Source of the DNA: Bacilli bacterium
Lineage (GTDB): Bacteria; Bacillota; Bacilli; Bacillales; Amphibacillaceae
Reading direction: 5' to 3'
DNA length: 64,000 bases
NCBI GenBank assembly: GCA_012518125.1
Contig: JAAYTF010000072.1
Span: 1-64,000 of the forward strand
In this document: positions 8,635 to 18,288 of the stretch, piece after piece
Layout of the letters: each line of letters starts with the position of its first letter
Numbering within the stretch: the first letter of the stretch is position 1
Made by a program: the position numbers and the translations under genes
Notes under the pieces: model-generated
Database searches by the model: none
Seen by the model: the letters and a program-made list of their open reading frames with translations, nothing else
Told to the model about the DNA's origin: nothing

Positions 8635-9555
8635 TTATTTGATTTTATACGTAAAGAGGTCGTAGGCGATTTTCGTGTTGTCAAATACGTCCGTGGCCTC
8701 TTTTAAGAGCGTATCTTTGACGGTCAATTGATAGCGAGATGAAATATGGGTCAAAATGAGCTGTTTGACAGACGCTTTTTTTGCCAATGTCGCAGCTTCA
8801 TGGGCGGTTGCATGATGATATTGCTTCGCCAGATCTTTTTTCGAATGATCGAATGTCGCTTCATGGACGAGCACATCCGAACCTTTGATGAAAGGGATGA
8901 AGTTTTCGTTGTACTTTGTGTCGCCGAAAATCGTGATGACTTTACCTTTTTTTGGCGGACCGACGACATCTTTCCGGTAAATGACCGTTCCATCTTCAAG
9001 CACCGTTTTTTCTTGTTCTTTGATTTTACGGTAAATCGGCCCAGGTTTGATGCCCATATTTATTAATTTGTCGACGAGCAACTCGCCGATTTGGTCCTTT
9101 TCTGTGATCCGAAAACCGAAACTTGTAATATTATGGTCCAATTTCTTCGTTTCAACGATGAAACGTTCGTTTTCCAAAATTTTTCCTTCTTGCTCAATTT
9201 CGACGTAATGGATCGGATACGTGAGATGTGTGCGGCTGACGGATAGGCTCGTTGCGACGAATTTTTTGATGCCCGGTGGGCCGTAAATCGTCACCGGCTC
9301 CTCGCCATCCAAAAATGAACGGCTGCTTAACAATCCCGGTAAGCCGAATATGTGATCCCCATGCAAATGGGTAATGAAAATGTTCGTGATTTTACGTGGT
9401 TTCAACGTCGTGCGCAAAATTTTGTGCTGCGTCGCTTCACCACAATCAAACAACCACAATTCATTGATTTCATGCAGCAAATTCAACATGATCGCCGATA
9501 CGTTTCTCTCTTTAGAAGGCATTCCTGCTGCAGTCCCCAAAAACGTAAGTTCCAT
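8635..9555 (-). CDS. rnz: Ribonuclease Z
   Basis: A 306-residue metallo-beta-lactamase-fold endonuclease that trims the 3' ends of tRNA precursors lacking an encoded CCA. The zinc motif THLHGDHIFGLPGLL is near residues 60-75. Further ligands are in GDTKYNENF, VHEATF and LTHISSRY, and the family hallmark TAAGMPSKERN is at the N-terminus. It starts at ATG 9555 with GAGGAG about 9 bases upstream. In B. subtilis the homologue (yqjK) also lies near yqjH, so the region is locally conserved although zwf and gndA are missing between them. Confidence 0.92.
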   Translation of the reverse strand: MELTFLGTAAGMPSKERNVSAIMLNLLHEINELWLFDCGEATQHKILRTTLKPRKITNIFITHLHGDHIFGLPGLLSSRSFLDGEEPVTIYGPPGIKKFVATSLSVSRTHLTYPIHYVEIEQEGKILENERFIVETKKLDHNITSFGFRITEKDQIGELLVDKLINMGIKPGPIYRKIKEQEKTVLEDGTVIYRKDVVGPPKKGKVITIFGDTKYNENFIPFIKGSDVLVHEATFDHSKKDLAKQYHHATAHEAATLAKKASVKQLILTHISSRYQLTVKDTLLKEATDVFDNTKIAYDLFTYKIK

Positions 9556-9698
9556 TCGTCATGACTCCTCAAACTCTTGATTTTGGAATATATACGTATT
9601 CTACCATATAAATAAACATAAATTAAAAATCTAATGAAGTAAACTTGAAGGAGTGTCTTTTTCAAAATTGTAAACATTGTTTATCAAAAAGAACAACG

Positions 9699-9727
9699 TT
9701 GACATTCGAACACAATTGATTTAAGAT
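9699..9727 (+). promoter_or_regulatory. Sigma-A promoter for the AidB-like acyl-CoA dehydrogenase gene
   Basis: TTGACA at 9699-9704 and TAAGAT at 9722-9727 are 17 bases apart. The -10 covers an in-frame ATG at 9726, which therefore cannot be the start and supports initiation at 9768. Confidence 0.75.
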
Positions 9728-9767
9728 GAATAAAGAAGGATCGAAATATTTTTGCGAGGTGGTTAAA

Positions 9768-11381
9768 ATGCACGTTGATGAAAACACTTACTCGTTTGAT
9801 GAATTTTTGAAAGCACGGGACGAATATAACGATTTTCTCGACAACGAGTTTTTGCAGTTGGCCGCCAAACATTACATCAAAGATGAATGGGAGCAATTGT
9901 ACGAAAAAATTAAAACGCTTTCAGAAGAAACGTCATTTCATTATCGGCACATTGCTAACGAAATTTCCAAAATAGAAAACCAGCCGAAGATCGAACATTA
10001 TAATGCTTACAACAAACGCGTCGACCGTATCATTAGGACAAAACAACAAGCGGACATGGAAGAAGACCTGTTTAAACGGGCGCTTTTTTCCAAAGAAACG
10101 TCGAAATGGGAACAAGTTTTGTCCCGATTTTTGTTCCACCACAACGGAGAAGCAGGAATCATGTGCCCGGTAGCTTGTACGGACGGTCTCGTCGACATCC
10201 TCCGTACGTTTGAACATGAATTGAATGACGAGTTGAAAGAGATTTTGCGCCACGTAACGGAAGGGATCGACGGGGATTTTGGCATCGGGGCCCAGTTCAT
10301 GACCGAAATCCAAGGCGGTTCGAACATCCCGGCCAACGTGTTGAAAGCGGTCAAAGCGGGCGATCATTGGCGGCTGTACGGTTCCAAATTTTTCTGTTCC
10401 GCGATCCACGCCGACTATTCCGTCGTCACGGCAAGGGTCGACAATACCGAGCATGTCGGGACGTTCATCGTTCCACTTTGGAAAACGAGGGAACGCAAAG
10501 AACGAAACCATCTCGTCATCAATCGACTGAAGTCGAAGTTGGGCACGACGGAACTCGCATCAGCCGAAGTCATCTTCAATGGCGCAAAAGCGTACCAAAT
10601 CGGCCCGCTCGAAAAAGGTGTCGCCATTGCGGTCGGGATCGTCTTGACGAAATCACGCTTGGACATTGGCGCGGCAAGCAGCGCGTTCATGCTGCGGGCG
10701 GTGCGTGAAGCGCTCCAATACAGCCAGTTCCGTGAAGTCTTTGGCCGCAGAATTGAAGATTTCCCGTTGGCAAAAGGGCAACTGCTCGACATGGAACATA
10801 CAGCAAAACGGACGACAGCGGCAGTCTTCAAAATTTACGATGAATTTTTCAAACAGGAAAATTGGTACCATAAGCAATTGAGCGAAGAAGAAAAGAAACG
10901 TCAATTCGTTTTGCGCGAGCTCATTTTGTTGCAAAAGATAAAAGCGGCGCATGATACGGTAGACACGGTCCGGACGGCCATATCCATCTTCGGCGGCAAC
11001 GGGGTGATCGAAGATTTCTCTTCCTTGCCGAGACTGTTCCGCGACGCGATGGTCAACGAATTGTGGGAAGGGCCGAAAAATGTGTTGCTGGCGCAAATTC
11101 ACCGTGACATCAAACGTGCGTCGAAATGGTATGAGCCGAAAGCATTCATCAAAGATCTGCTCGAAGGTGTCGATGGACAAATCGTCGAACGTTTCCAAGA
11201 ACGGATGCAATCATTGATGGACATCGATTTGTACGCCGAGCCGAATGAACAAACGATCCGCGACGCAAAAGAGTGGGCCCGCTTTTGTGATGAATTGTTT
11301 TATGAATATCAAGAACAAGCATGGAAAGAAATCGGCGATGCGCCGATCGTCAAAACATATTCGTTCAAAAAACAGTTGTAA
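9768..11381 (+). CDS. AidB-like acyl-CoA dehydrogenase family protein
   Basis: A 537-residue FAD-binding acyl-CoA dehydrogenase of the larger AidB-like subfamily. It has an extended N-terminal helical region (residues 1-130), a middle beta-domain (GAQFMTEIQGGSNIP, KFFCSAIHADYSVVTAR) and the C-terminal helical domain containing IFGGNGVIEDFSSLPRLFRD and NELWEGPKNVLL. E. coli AidB is linked to protection from DNA alkylation, but most members act on, or are presumed to act on, acyl-CoAs. With the acyl-CoA ligase 12 bases downstream, fatty-acid oxidation is the likelier role. ATG 9768 has GAGGTGG 5 bases upstream and a good promoter in front of it. Confidence 0.8.
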   Translation: MHVDENTYSFDEFLKARDEYNDFLDNEFLQLAAKHYIKDEWEQLYEKIKTLSEETSFHYRHIANEISKIENQPKIEHYNAYNKRVDRIIRTKQQADMEEDLFKRALFSKETSKWEQVLSRFLFHHNGEAGIMCPVACTDGLVDILRTFEHELNDELKEILRHVTEGIDGDFGIGAQFMTEIQGGSNIPANVLKAVKAGDHWRLYGSKFFCSAIHADYSVVTARVDNTEHVGTFIVPLWKTRERKERNHLVINRLKSKLGTTELASAEVIFNGAKAYQIGPLEKGVAIAVGIVLTKSRLDIGAASSAFMLRAVREALQYSQFREVFGRRIEDFPLAKGQLLDMEHTAKRTTAAVFKIYDEFFKQENWYHKQLSEEEKKRQFVLRELILLQKIKAAHDTVDTVRTAISIFGGNGVIEDFSSLPRLFRDAMVNELWEGPKNVLLAQIHRDIKRASKWYEPKAFIKDLLEGVDGQIVERFQERMQSLMDIDLYAEPNEQTIRDAKEWARFCDELFYEYQEQAWKEIGDAPIVKTYSFKKQL

Positions 11382-11393
11382 GGAGTGAAGAGG

Positions 11394-12893
11394 ATGATTT
11401 CGATCAATATTGGTGAATTGCTGAAGCATCGTGCATACATTTCGCCGAATGTGGAAGGTTACATCGGCCGAAAACGGTACAGCTTTTTCGACATGAACGA
11501 ACGTGCCAACCGATTCAGCCATTTGTTGCAAGAAAAAGGGATTCAGAAAGGGGACCGCATTGCCTTATTTGCCAAAAACAACGAAGATTTCATCACCGCC
11601 TTTTTCGGGGCGGCAAAACAAGGCGTCATCACCGTGCCGATCAACTGGCGTTTGCAAACGGATGAAATCGTCTATATTTTAAGCAATGCTGCGCCTTCTT
11701 TGCTCATCTATGACGAATGCTTCAAAGAGAAAATCGCTGACGTTTTAAAACGGCATCGAATCGAAACGATCGTCTCAGGAACCGAGACGTTCGCCGAATC
11801 GTTAGCAAATTTCCCTACGGATGAACCGAAAATGCAATCGAAAGATGATGACACGATTCTCATCATGTATACATCAGGGACGACAGGAAAGCCGAAAGGG
11901 GCGATGATTACCCATACAAACTTGTTTGCCGCTTCCATCGGCATGTCGCACGTCATCGATTGGTGGTTCGGCGACCGCTTCCTTTCCGTCGCACCGTTTT
12001 TCCATATCGGGGGATTTGCACCGATCATCACGAACTTGCACAACGGCAGCACCGCCGTTTTGATGGAAGACTTCGATCCGGTCGAAGTTTGGCAAGTGAT
12101 TGAAAAAGAAAAAATTACTACGATGATGACCGTGCCGGTCATGCTGCAATACATGTTGAAAGTGTATGACAAGGTCAAAACCGATTACCGTTCCATTCGC
12201 AACATTACGTGCGGGGCATCGCCGGTTCCGGAAACGATCATCCGCGCCTTTGACAACATGGGCATTTCTGTGCAACAAGTTTACGGCATAACCGAATATA
12301 CAGGGGCGGTATCGTTTTGGAAAAAAATAATGGATGAAACGAAGATCCGTTCCATGGGGAAAACGGTCTTCCACGGCAACATCAAAATCGTCGATCCGGA
12401 TACGAAAAAGACGCTGGGGCCGAATGAAATCGGTGAAATTGTTCTTAGCGGGCCGCAAGTGTTCAAAGGATATTGGCAAAATGAAGCAGAGACGAAAAAA
12501 GTGCTCATCGATGGCGAATATTATTCCGGCGACCTCGGCAAAATCGATGAAGATGGGTTCATCTACGTCATCGATCGTTTGAAAGACATGATCATAAGCG
12601 GCGGTGAAAACATTTATGCATCCGAGGTCGAAAACGCCATCCGCACGCTTTCCGGGGTGATCGATGTCGCTGTCGTCGGCATTCCGCACGAAAAATGGGG
12701 CGAGGTGCCAAAAGCGTTCGTCGTCAAAGCGGAAAACGCTTCGATTGACGAGGAAGATATCATCAACGCATGCCGGGAAAAATTGGCTTCGTTCAAAGTC
12801 GTAAAAGCCGTCCAATTCGTTGATGAACTTCCGCGAAACGCGGCCGGAAAAGTGTTGAAACACGTATTGAAAACGACATACGAAAAGGTTTGA
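11394..12893 (+). CDS. AMP-forming acyl-CoA ligase (FadD-like)
   Basis: A 499-residue ANL-superfamily enzyme that activates a carboxylic acid with ATP and joins it to CoA. Motifs are the P-loop YTSGTTGKPKGAM near residue 160, the A4/A5 region QVYGITEY, YYSGDLGKIDEDGFIYVIDRLKDMIISGGENIY (hinge), and the terminal catalytic lysine in PRNAAGKVLK. Chain-length preference cannot be read. ATG 11394 lies 8 bases after AAGGAG; the GTG at 11385 overlaps that Shine-Dalgarno. It is co-transcribed with the AidB-like dehydrogenase, giving an activation-plus-oxidation pair. The convergent TetR gene is the obvious candidate regulator, although no matching operator was seen in front of this pair. Confidence 0.85.
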   Translation: MISINIGELLKHRAYISPNVEGYIGRKRYSFFDMNERANRFSHLLQEKGIQKGDRIALFAKNNEDFITAFFGAAKQGVITVPINWRLQTDEIVYILSNAAPSLLIYDECFKEKIADVLKRHRIETIVSGTETFAESLANFPTDEPKMQSKDDDTILIMYTSGTTGKPKGAMITHTNLFAASIGMSHVIDWWFGDRFLSVAPFFHIGGFAPIITNLHNGSTAVLMEDFDPVEVWQVIEKEKITTMMTVPVMLQYMLKVYDKVKTDYRSIRNITCGASPVPETIIRAFDNMGISVQQVYGITEYTGAVSFWKKIMDETKIRSMGKTVFHGNIKIVDPDTKKTLGPNEIGEIVLSGPQVFKGYWQNEAETKKVLIDGEYYSGDLGKIDEDGFIYVIDRLKDMIISGGENIYASEVENAIRTLSGVIDVAVVGIPHEKWGEVPKAFVVKAENASIDEEDIINACREKLASFKVVKAVQFVDELPRNAAGKVLKHVLKTTYEKV

Positions 12894-12897
12894 TAAA

Positions 12898-12950
12898 AAC
12901 ACTGCTCATTCATCCCGGAAATGTTGCCAGATGAATGAGCAGTGTTATGT
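12898..12950. terminator. Bidirectional terminator between fadD-like and tetR genes
   Basis: A 17-bp perfect stem (12898-12914 with 12930-12946) has A-rich and T-rich flanks. It sits between two convergent genes and overlaps the tetR stop. Confidence 0.85.
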
Positions 12951-13571
12951 TTTCATGTCATCGATGACTTTAGTGAAAAGTCCGCTGATCACTTTCGTCA
13001 GACGTAAAATATGTTCTTTGATTTCTTCTTCGCTGCGGCCAGGATAATGGTAAAAAGTGATCATGATGCCGTTCAAAGCGGAAAAAAAGGCATGTGAATA
13101 AATGCGAACATTTTCTTCGAGCCCATTCTGCCTGAACCCTTCATCAAATATCGCCAAAAACTCCCTGATCGCGTTGTTGAATTTTTCCAAGTGGTCTTCG
13201 ACGAGCGTATAATCCAGCATGAAATACGACATCATTTTGAAAAACAACGGATTGTTCAATAAATATTGGATAAATGCTTCGCCGATTTCTTCGATCGACA
13301 TCTGTTTTCGTCCGGAAAACGTTTCTTCGAATTGCGCAAACATTTCGGAAATCTTCAACAGGAACGATTCGATGAACAGCTCGTCTTTATCGTCAAAATG
13401 GCGGTAAATCAAAGCGGGGGAAATGCCGGCTTCTTTGGCGATGTCGCGCATGCTCACTTCGGAAATTTTCTTTTCGCCGAACAATTTCAACGTCGCCGTC
13501 AAAATCATTTGTTTCCTCGCTTCTCGTTCCGCTTCTTTCAATTCACTCAACGTACGGTAATTTTGATCCAA
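12945..13571 (-). CDS. TetR-family transcriptional regulator
   Basis: About 208 residues. The N-terminal helix-turn-helix (RDIAKEAGISPALIYRHFDDKDELF) is typical TetR, and the remaining ~140 residues form the ligand-binding/dimer domain. Start choice: the frame stays open far upstream, even over the mutS start, but a promoter (13627-13655) puts the transcript start near 13620 and a 17-bp palindrome follows. The first good Shine-Dalgarno (GGGGGG) then precedes TTG 13571 by 7 bases. ATG 13616 would be almost leaderless and is the alternative. The ligand is unknown. Position suggests control of the convergent acyl-CoA dehydrogenase/ligase pair and of itself. Confidence 0.8.
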   Translation of the reverse strand: MDQNYRTLSELKEAEREARKQMILTATLKLFGEKKISEVSMRDIAKEAGISPALIYRHFDDKDELFIESFLLKISEMFAQFEETFSGRKQMSIEEIGEAFIQYLLNNPLFFKMMSYFMLDYTLVEDHLEKFNNAIREFLAIFDEGFRQNGLEENVRIYSHAFFSALNGIMITFYHYPGRSEEEIKEHILRLTKVISGLFTKVIDDMKT

Positions 13572-13590
13572 TGTCAAGCCCCCCAATGGC

Positions 13591-13655
13591 GTTGAAACGG
13601 TTTCAACATCCTTCATTCTTACTTCATTATTAAGTTTCCACGGAATCTTTGTCAA
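13591..13655 (-). promoter_or_regulatory. tetR promoter with a palindromic operator
   Basis: Read on the minus strand, TTGACA (13655-13650) and TAATAA (13632-13627) are 17 bases apart. About 13 bases past the expected start of transcription lies GTTGAAACCGTTTCAAC (13607-13591), a perfect 8-1-8 palindrome. Size and place fit an autoregulatory TetR operator. Confidence 0.6.
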
Positions 13656-13738
13656 GCAACTAAAATGCAGGCGTCTCATACTTTCCATAGGACAGGGACA
13701 TGTGAACTGGTCGGGGCAGCACATGCATTTCAGCGGCT

Positions 13739-13768
13739 TTGCTTCAAAAAAACGTTGTATGATATAAT
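13739..13768 (+). promoter_or_regulatory. Promoter for mutS
   Basis: TTGCTT (13739-13744) and TATAAT (13763-13768) are separated by 18 bases, 40 bases before the mutS ATG. Confidence 0.5.
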
Positions 13769-13807
13769 AATACGAACAATGTACATCGTAGTGGGGGAAC
13801 AAGCAGC

Positions 13808-16396
13808 ATGTCAAATGTGACACCGATGATGCAACAATACTTGCGGATCAAAGCACAACACAAGGATGCTTTTTTATTTTTCCGACTTGGCGACTTTTAC
13901 GAACTTTTCTACGACGATGCGATCAAAGCGGCGCAAGAGTTAGAAATAACGTTGACGAAACGCGATGCCAATTCTGAAAATCCGGTTCCGATGTGCGGCG
14001 TGCCGCACCATAGCGCGGACCGCTACATCAAAACGCTCGTCGACAAAGGATACAAAGTCGCCATTTGCGAACAAGTCGAAGACCCGAAAGAAGCAAAAGG
14101 TGTCGTCAAACGAGAAGTCGTGCAAATCATTACGCCGGGGATGGTCATGGACGCTTCGATGCTGAGCGAATCGGAAAACAACTACATCGCGAGCGTCTCG
14201 GCATACGACGATGAACAATTCGTCATCGTGTTTCATGAACTGTCGACCGGCGAATCGCAGCTCATTTTGATCGAAGACGGTTTTGAGGCCGTCATACACG
14301 AATTGGATAAACAACAAGTAAAAGAAGTCGTCGTCGATTCAAAGTTTCCGGAAACGTACCAAGAACGAATCAAAAAACAATTGCAAGCGGTCATTTCCAT
14401 CGAAGATGATGTAAAATTCATCGGCGAATTCCGCCATCTGTATGACGAATTGACGGATGAACGGTTCGTCCATGCCTTTAGCAGGATGCTCAATTATATC
14501 GAAAATACGCAAAAACGTTCGCTCAATCATTTGCAGAAGCCGAAAGTGATCGAATTGAAGCAATACTTGTCGCTCGACATGTATTCGAAACGGAACTTGG
14601 AACTGACCGAAACGATCATGAAAAAAACGAAGTACGGTTCCCTGCTTTGGGTGCTGGACGAAACGGTCACCGCGATGGGCGCAAGGATGTTAAAAAAGTG
14701 GATCGAACGCCCGCTCATCAATGAAAAAGCGATCAACCGGCGTCTCGATATGGTCGAAGCGATCAAAGACCAATTCATCGAACGCGAAGAACTGCGCGAA
14801 GCGTTAAAAAATGTCTATGACATGGAACGCTTGGCGGGCAGGGTCTCTTTCGGAAACGTGAATGCGCGCGATTTGATACAACTGAAGCAATCGTTAAAAC
14901 AAATCCCTGCCATTAAACAAATCATCGCACGGCTGGATAATGCGGAATGGCAACGGACGAATGAAGCGCTCACGTACCCGGAAGAACTCGTCGATCTATT
15001 GGAACGAAGCATCGTCGATGATCCGCCAGCTTCCGTGACGGAAGGCAACATCATCAAACCACATTTCAACGAACAACTCGACCAATACCGCGAAGCATTG
15101 AAAAACGGCAAACAATGGATCCTCGATCTCGAACAAAAGGAACGGGAACGAACGAACATCAAATCATTGAAAGTCGGCTTCAACAAAGTGTTCGGCTATT
15201 ATATCGAAGTGACGCACGCCAACAAACATTTGGTGCCGGAAGACCGCTACGAACGAAAACAGACGCTCAGAAATGCGGAGCGTTACGTCACGCCTGAATT
15301 GAAAGAAAAAGAAGCGCTCATTTTGGAAGCGGAAGAAAAAAGCATCGACTTGGAATATCAACTGTTCGTCGAAATTCGGGAACGCGTGAAAACGTACATC
15401 GAAACGATCCAAGAGATCGCCCGCTTGATCAGCGAAATCGACGTGCTCCAATCATTTGCCGAAGTGAGCGAACAAAACAATTACACACGGCCCACGTTCG
15501 ACCAAAATGAAGTGATCATCAAAGAAGGAAGACACCCTGTCATCGAAAAGGTGATGGAAGACGGCTTGTTCGTCCCGAACGATGTCCATTTGAACGACGA
15601 AAGGTCGATTTTGCTCATCACCGGACCGAACATGTCAGGAAAAAGCACGTACATGCGGCAACTTGCGCTCATCAACATCATGGCGCAAATCGGCTGTTTC
15701 GTCCCGGCCAAAAGCGCACAACTGACGATTTTTGATCAAATTTTTACGCGCATCGGCGCCGCCGACGACCTCGTGCGCGGACAAAGCACGTTCATGGTCG
15801 AAATGCTTGAAGCCAATCACGCATTGACGAAAGCGACGAAACAAAGTTTGATTTTGCTCGATGAAATCGGACGCGGCACAAGCACGTACGACGGCATGGC
15901 GTTGGCGCAGGCGATCGTCGAATACATCCACGACCATATCGGTGCCAAAACGTTGTTTTCAACACATTACCACGAATTGACGGAACTTGAAGACCGTTTG
16001 CCGAACGTCAAAAACGTTTTCGTTCGCGCAGAAGAATACGAAAACGACGTCGTGTTTCTCCATAAAGTGGAGGAAGGGCGCGCGAACAAAAGCTACGGCA
16101 TCCACGTCGCCAAACTCGCCAATCTGCCAGCACCATTGATTAAACGGGCGCAACAGATTTTGAACGAGTTGGAAAAAGGAAGCCGCGATTCGTACACGCC
16201 GGTGTTGACCGACAACGGCCAGCTGTCCTTTTTTATCGTCGATGATGAACGGAAAAACAATCCGTCGACGGACGCTGAAGCGAGCGCCATCGAAAAGATA
16301 AAATCGCTCAACATCAACGAAATGACGCCGCTTGATGCGTTGAACATGCTGAATGATTTAAAGCTGCTCCTCGAGAAAGGAATGGATGAACGGTGA
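13808..16396 (+). CDS. mutS: DNA mismatch repair protein MutS
   Basis: An 862-residue mismatch-recognition ATPase. The N-terminal mismatch-binding motif (GDFYELFYDDA) carries the Phe-x-Glu pair that contacts the mispaired base. Connector, lever and clamp domains follow. The C-terminal ABC-type ATPase has Walker A GPNMSGKSTYMRQ near residue 610, STFMVEM and Walker B LILLDEIGRGTSTYDG. The C-terminal dimerisation helix is present. The length is normal. Its stop overlaps the mutL GTG by four bases. The usual upstream partners in B. subtilis (ymcA, cotE) are absent here and are replaced by the divergent TetR gene. Confidence 0.97.
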   Translation: MSNVTPMMQQYLRIKAQHKDAFLFFRLGDFYELFYDDAIKAAQELEITLTKRDANSENPVPMCGVPHHSADRYIKTLVDKGYKVAICEQVEDPKEAKGVVKREVVQIITPGMVMDASMLSESENNYIASVSAYDDEQFVIVFHELSTGESQLILIEDGFEAVIHELDKQQVKEVVVDSKFPETYQERIKKQLQAVISIEDDVKFIGEFRHLYDELTDERFVHAFSRMLNYIENTQKRSLNHLQKPKVIELKQYLSLDMYSKRNLELTETIMKKTKYGSLLWVLDETVTAMGARMLKKWIERPLINEKAINRRLDMVEAIKDQFIEREELREALKNVYDMERLAGRVSFGNVNARDLIQLKQSLKQIPAIKQIIARLDNAEWQRTNEALTYPEELVDLLERSIVDDPPASVTEGNIIKPHFNEQLDQYREALKNGKQWILDLEQKERERTNIKSLKVGFNKVFGYYIEVTHANKHLVPEDRYERKQTLRNAERYVTPELKEKEALILEAEEKSIDLEYQLFVEIRERVKTYIETIQEIARLISEIDVLQSFAEVSEQNNYTRPTFDQNEVIIKEGRHPVIEKVMEDGLFVPNDVHLNDERSILLITGPNMSGKSTYMRQLALINIMAQIGCFVPAKSAQLTIFDQIFTRIGAADDLVRGQSTFMVEMLEANHALTKATKQSLILLDEIGRGTSTYDGMALAQAIVEYIHDHIGAKTLFSTHYHELTELEDRLPNVKNVFVRAEEYENDVVFLHKVEEGRANKSYGIHVAKLANLPAPLIKRAQQILNELEKGSRDSYTPVLTDNGQLSFFIVDDERKNNPSTDAEASAIEKIKSLNINEMTPLDALNMLNDLKLLLEKGMDER

Positions 16397-18216
16397 AAAT
16401 TCATCAACTTCCCGAATCGTTGGCGAATAAAATAGCCGCTGGCGAAGTCGTCGAACGTCCCGCTTCCGTCGTCAAAGAACTCGTTGAAAACAGCATCGAC
16501 GCTAACAGCACGTACATTAAAGTGACGTTGCAAGAAGCCGGATTGAAACAGATCGCAGTCGCCGATAACGGCGACGGCATGAGCGAAATCGATTGTAAAC
16601 GGGCATTTTTGCGCCATGCGACGAGTAAAATTAAGTATGATGCCGACTTGTTCCATATCAAATCGTTGGGGTTCAGGGGCGAGGCGCTTGCGAGCATCGC
16701 TTCCGTAAGCAAACTGACCCTCATTTCTTCCGAAGGTGACGAGCCGGCGACGAAACTGTATTTGGAAGCAGGCGAAATTAAAGAGGAAACGAAAGTCGAT
16801 TTAAGAAAAGGCACGGAAATCATCGTCAACGACTTGTTTTACAACACACCGGCTCGTTTGAAATACATCAAATCGCTCCATACCGAATTGGGGCACATCA
16901 CTGACATCATCAATCGTTATGCGCTCGCTTATCCACATATCCGTTTCGAACTGTATCATAATGATAAACTGATTTTCAAAACGACCGGATCGGGCAATAA
17001 ACTGCAAGTGATCAGCCAAATTTACGGGCTCGAAGCCGCCAAACAAACACTTCATGCAAAAACATCAACGCTCGATTTTGAAGTCGAAGCGTTTCTCGTA
17101 AAACCGGAAATCACCCGTGCAAACCGCAATTACATGACGTTGATCGTAAATGGGCGTTACATCCGTAATTTTCGCCTTGCAGAAGCGATCATTCGCGGAT
17201 ATGGCACGTTGCTTCCGATCCACCGATACCCGATCGCCATCCTTTACATTACGCTCGACCCGGTATTGGTCGATGTCAACGTCCATCCGACGAAGTTGGA
17301 AGTACGTTTCAGCAAAGAACAAGAATTGATGGAAGTCATCGAACGGTTGATCCGTGAAACGTTTAAAAAAGAGACGTTGATCCCGGAAGTGAAACACCGA
17401 CAGACGAAAAAGCGGAAGACCGAACAAAAGGCGTTTCAATTGCATTTGCCGGCAAGGTCGGAAACCGAAACGGAAACAGATGAAAAAACGGTGTCATATG
17501 TAGATAAAACAAACGAACCGGTGCAAACCGTAAACGAAAGTGTGCCGACCAACCATTTTGATGGAAAGCAGCTTAAAGCGTCAATGGAAACACCTCAAAC
17601 GAAGACCGAGGAATCCGATGCTGGAAAAACCGAACGGATCCCGCGCATGTATCCGATCGGTCAATTGCAAGGGACGTACATTTTGGCACAAAATGAACGA
17701 GGGTTGTACATGATCGACCAACATGCGGCGCAAGAAAGGATCAAATATGAATTTTACAAAAAGCAACTGGCAAAACCGGTTGAACAAGAACAACAGCTGC
17801 TCATGCCGCTTACATTCGAATTTACACCGGAAGAAGCGATTTTGATTGAAAAATATAAAGAAGAACTTAAAGCCTTCGGCATCCATTTGGAACATTTCGG
17901 CGGAAAAACGTACACTGTCCGCTCGCATCCGACATGGTTTCCGAAGGGCGAAGAAGAACAAATCATCCGCGACATCGTGCATCAAGTGATTGAAAACGAA
18001 AAAATCGACCTTGAATCGTTGCGCGATGAAGTGGCGGCGTTAATGGCCTGCAAACGTTCGATCAAAGCGAACCATCATTTAAGCTTGAAAGAAATGGAAC
18101 AGCTCTTGGAAGATTTGCGCAAAACGGACGATCCGTTCACTTGCCCTCACGGGAGACCGGTCATCGTCCATCAATCATTTTATGAAATCGAGAAAATGTT
18201 TAAACGAATCATGTAA
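16393..18216 (+). CDS. mutL: DNA mismatch repair endonuclease MutL
   Basis: A 607-residue GHKL ATPase that links MutS to downstream repair. ATP-binding motifs VKELVENSIDA, DNGDGM and FRGEALASI lie in the first 100 residues. A low-complexity, acidic/threonine-rich linker runs from about 330 to 410. The C-terminal domain carries the endonuclease signature DQHAAQERIKYE together with ACKRSIKANH and CPHGRP, so this is the nicking type found in bacteria without MutH. GTG start, four-base overlap with mutS, translational coupling expected. Confidence 0.97.
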   Translation: MKIHQLPESLANKIAAGEVVERPASVVKELVENSIDANSTYIKVTLQEAGLKQIAVADNGDGMSEIDCKRAFLRHATSKIKYDADLFHIKSLGFRGEALASIASVSKLTLISSEGDEPATKLYLEAGEIKEETKVDLRKGTEIIVNDLFYNTPARLKYIKSLHTELGHITDIINRYALAYPHIRFELYHNDKLIFKTTGSGNKLQVISQIYGLEAAKQTLHAKTSTLDFEVEAFLVKPEITRANRNYMTLIVNGRYIRNFRLAEAIIRGYGTLLPIHRYPIAILYITLDPVLVDVNVHPTKLEVRFSKEQELMEVIERLIRETFKKETLIPEVKHRQTKKRKTEQKAFQLHLPARSETETETDEKTVSYVDKTNEPVQTVNESVPTNHFDGKQLKASMETPQTKTEESDAGKTERIPRMYPIGQLQGTYILAQNERGLYMIDQHAAQERIKYEFYKKQLAKPVEQEQQLLMPLTFEFTPEEAILIEKYKEELKAFGIHLEHFGGKTYTVRSHPTWFPKGEEEQIIRDIVHQVIENEKIDLESLRDEVAALMACKRSIKANHHLSLKEMEQLLEDLRKTDDPFTCPHGRPVIVHQSFYEIEKMFKRIM

Positions 18217-18288
18217 AGGACTACGCATAAATAAACGTCCATAAGCTATCCTAATATTGTAAAAAACATTTCATCATAGAGGATGCTT

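Noticed and set aside
9726-9767. Upstream ATG 9726 as start of the AidB-like dehydrogenase
   Set aside because: It lies inside the -10 element of a good promoter and has no Shine-Dalgarno, while ATG 9768 has one.
11874-12902. A 342-codon open frame on the minus strand opposite the acyl-CoA ligase
   Set aside because: Antisense shadow of the FadD-like gene, with a biased composition (Phe, Asp, Arg, His) and no start signal.
13572-13823. N-terminal extension of the TetR reading frame to 13823, including a Cys-rich stretch
   Set aside because: The extension runs over the predicted promoter, the palindrome and the mutS start codon, has no ribosome-binding site, and TetR proteins begin shortly before the helix-turn-helix.
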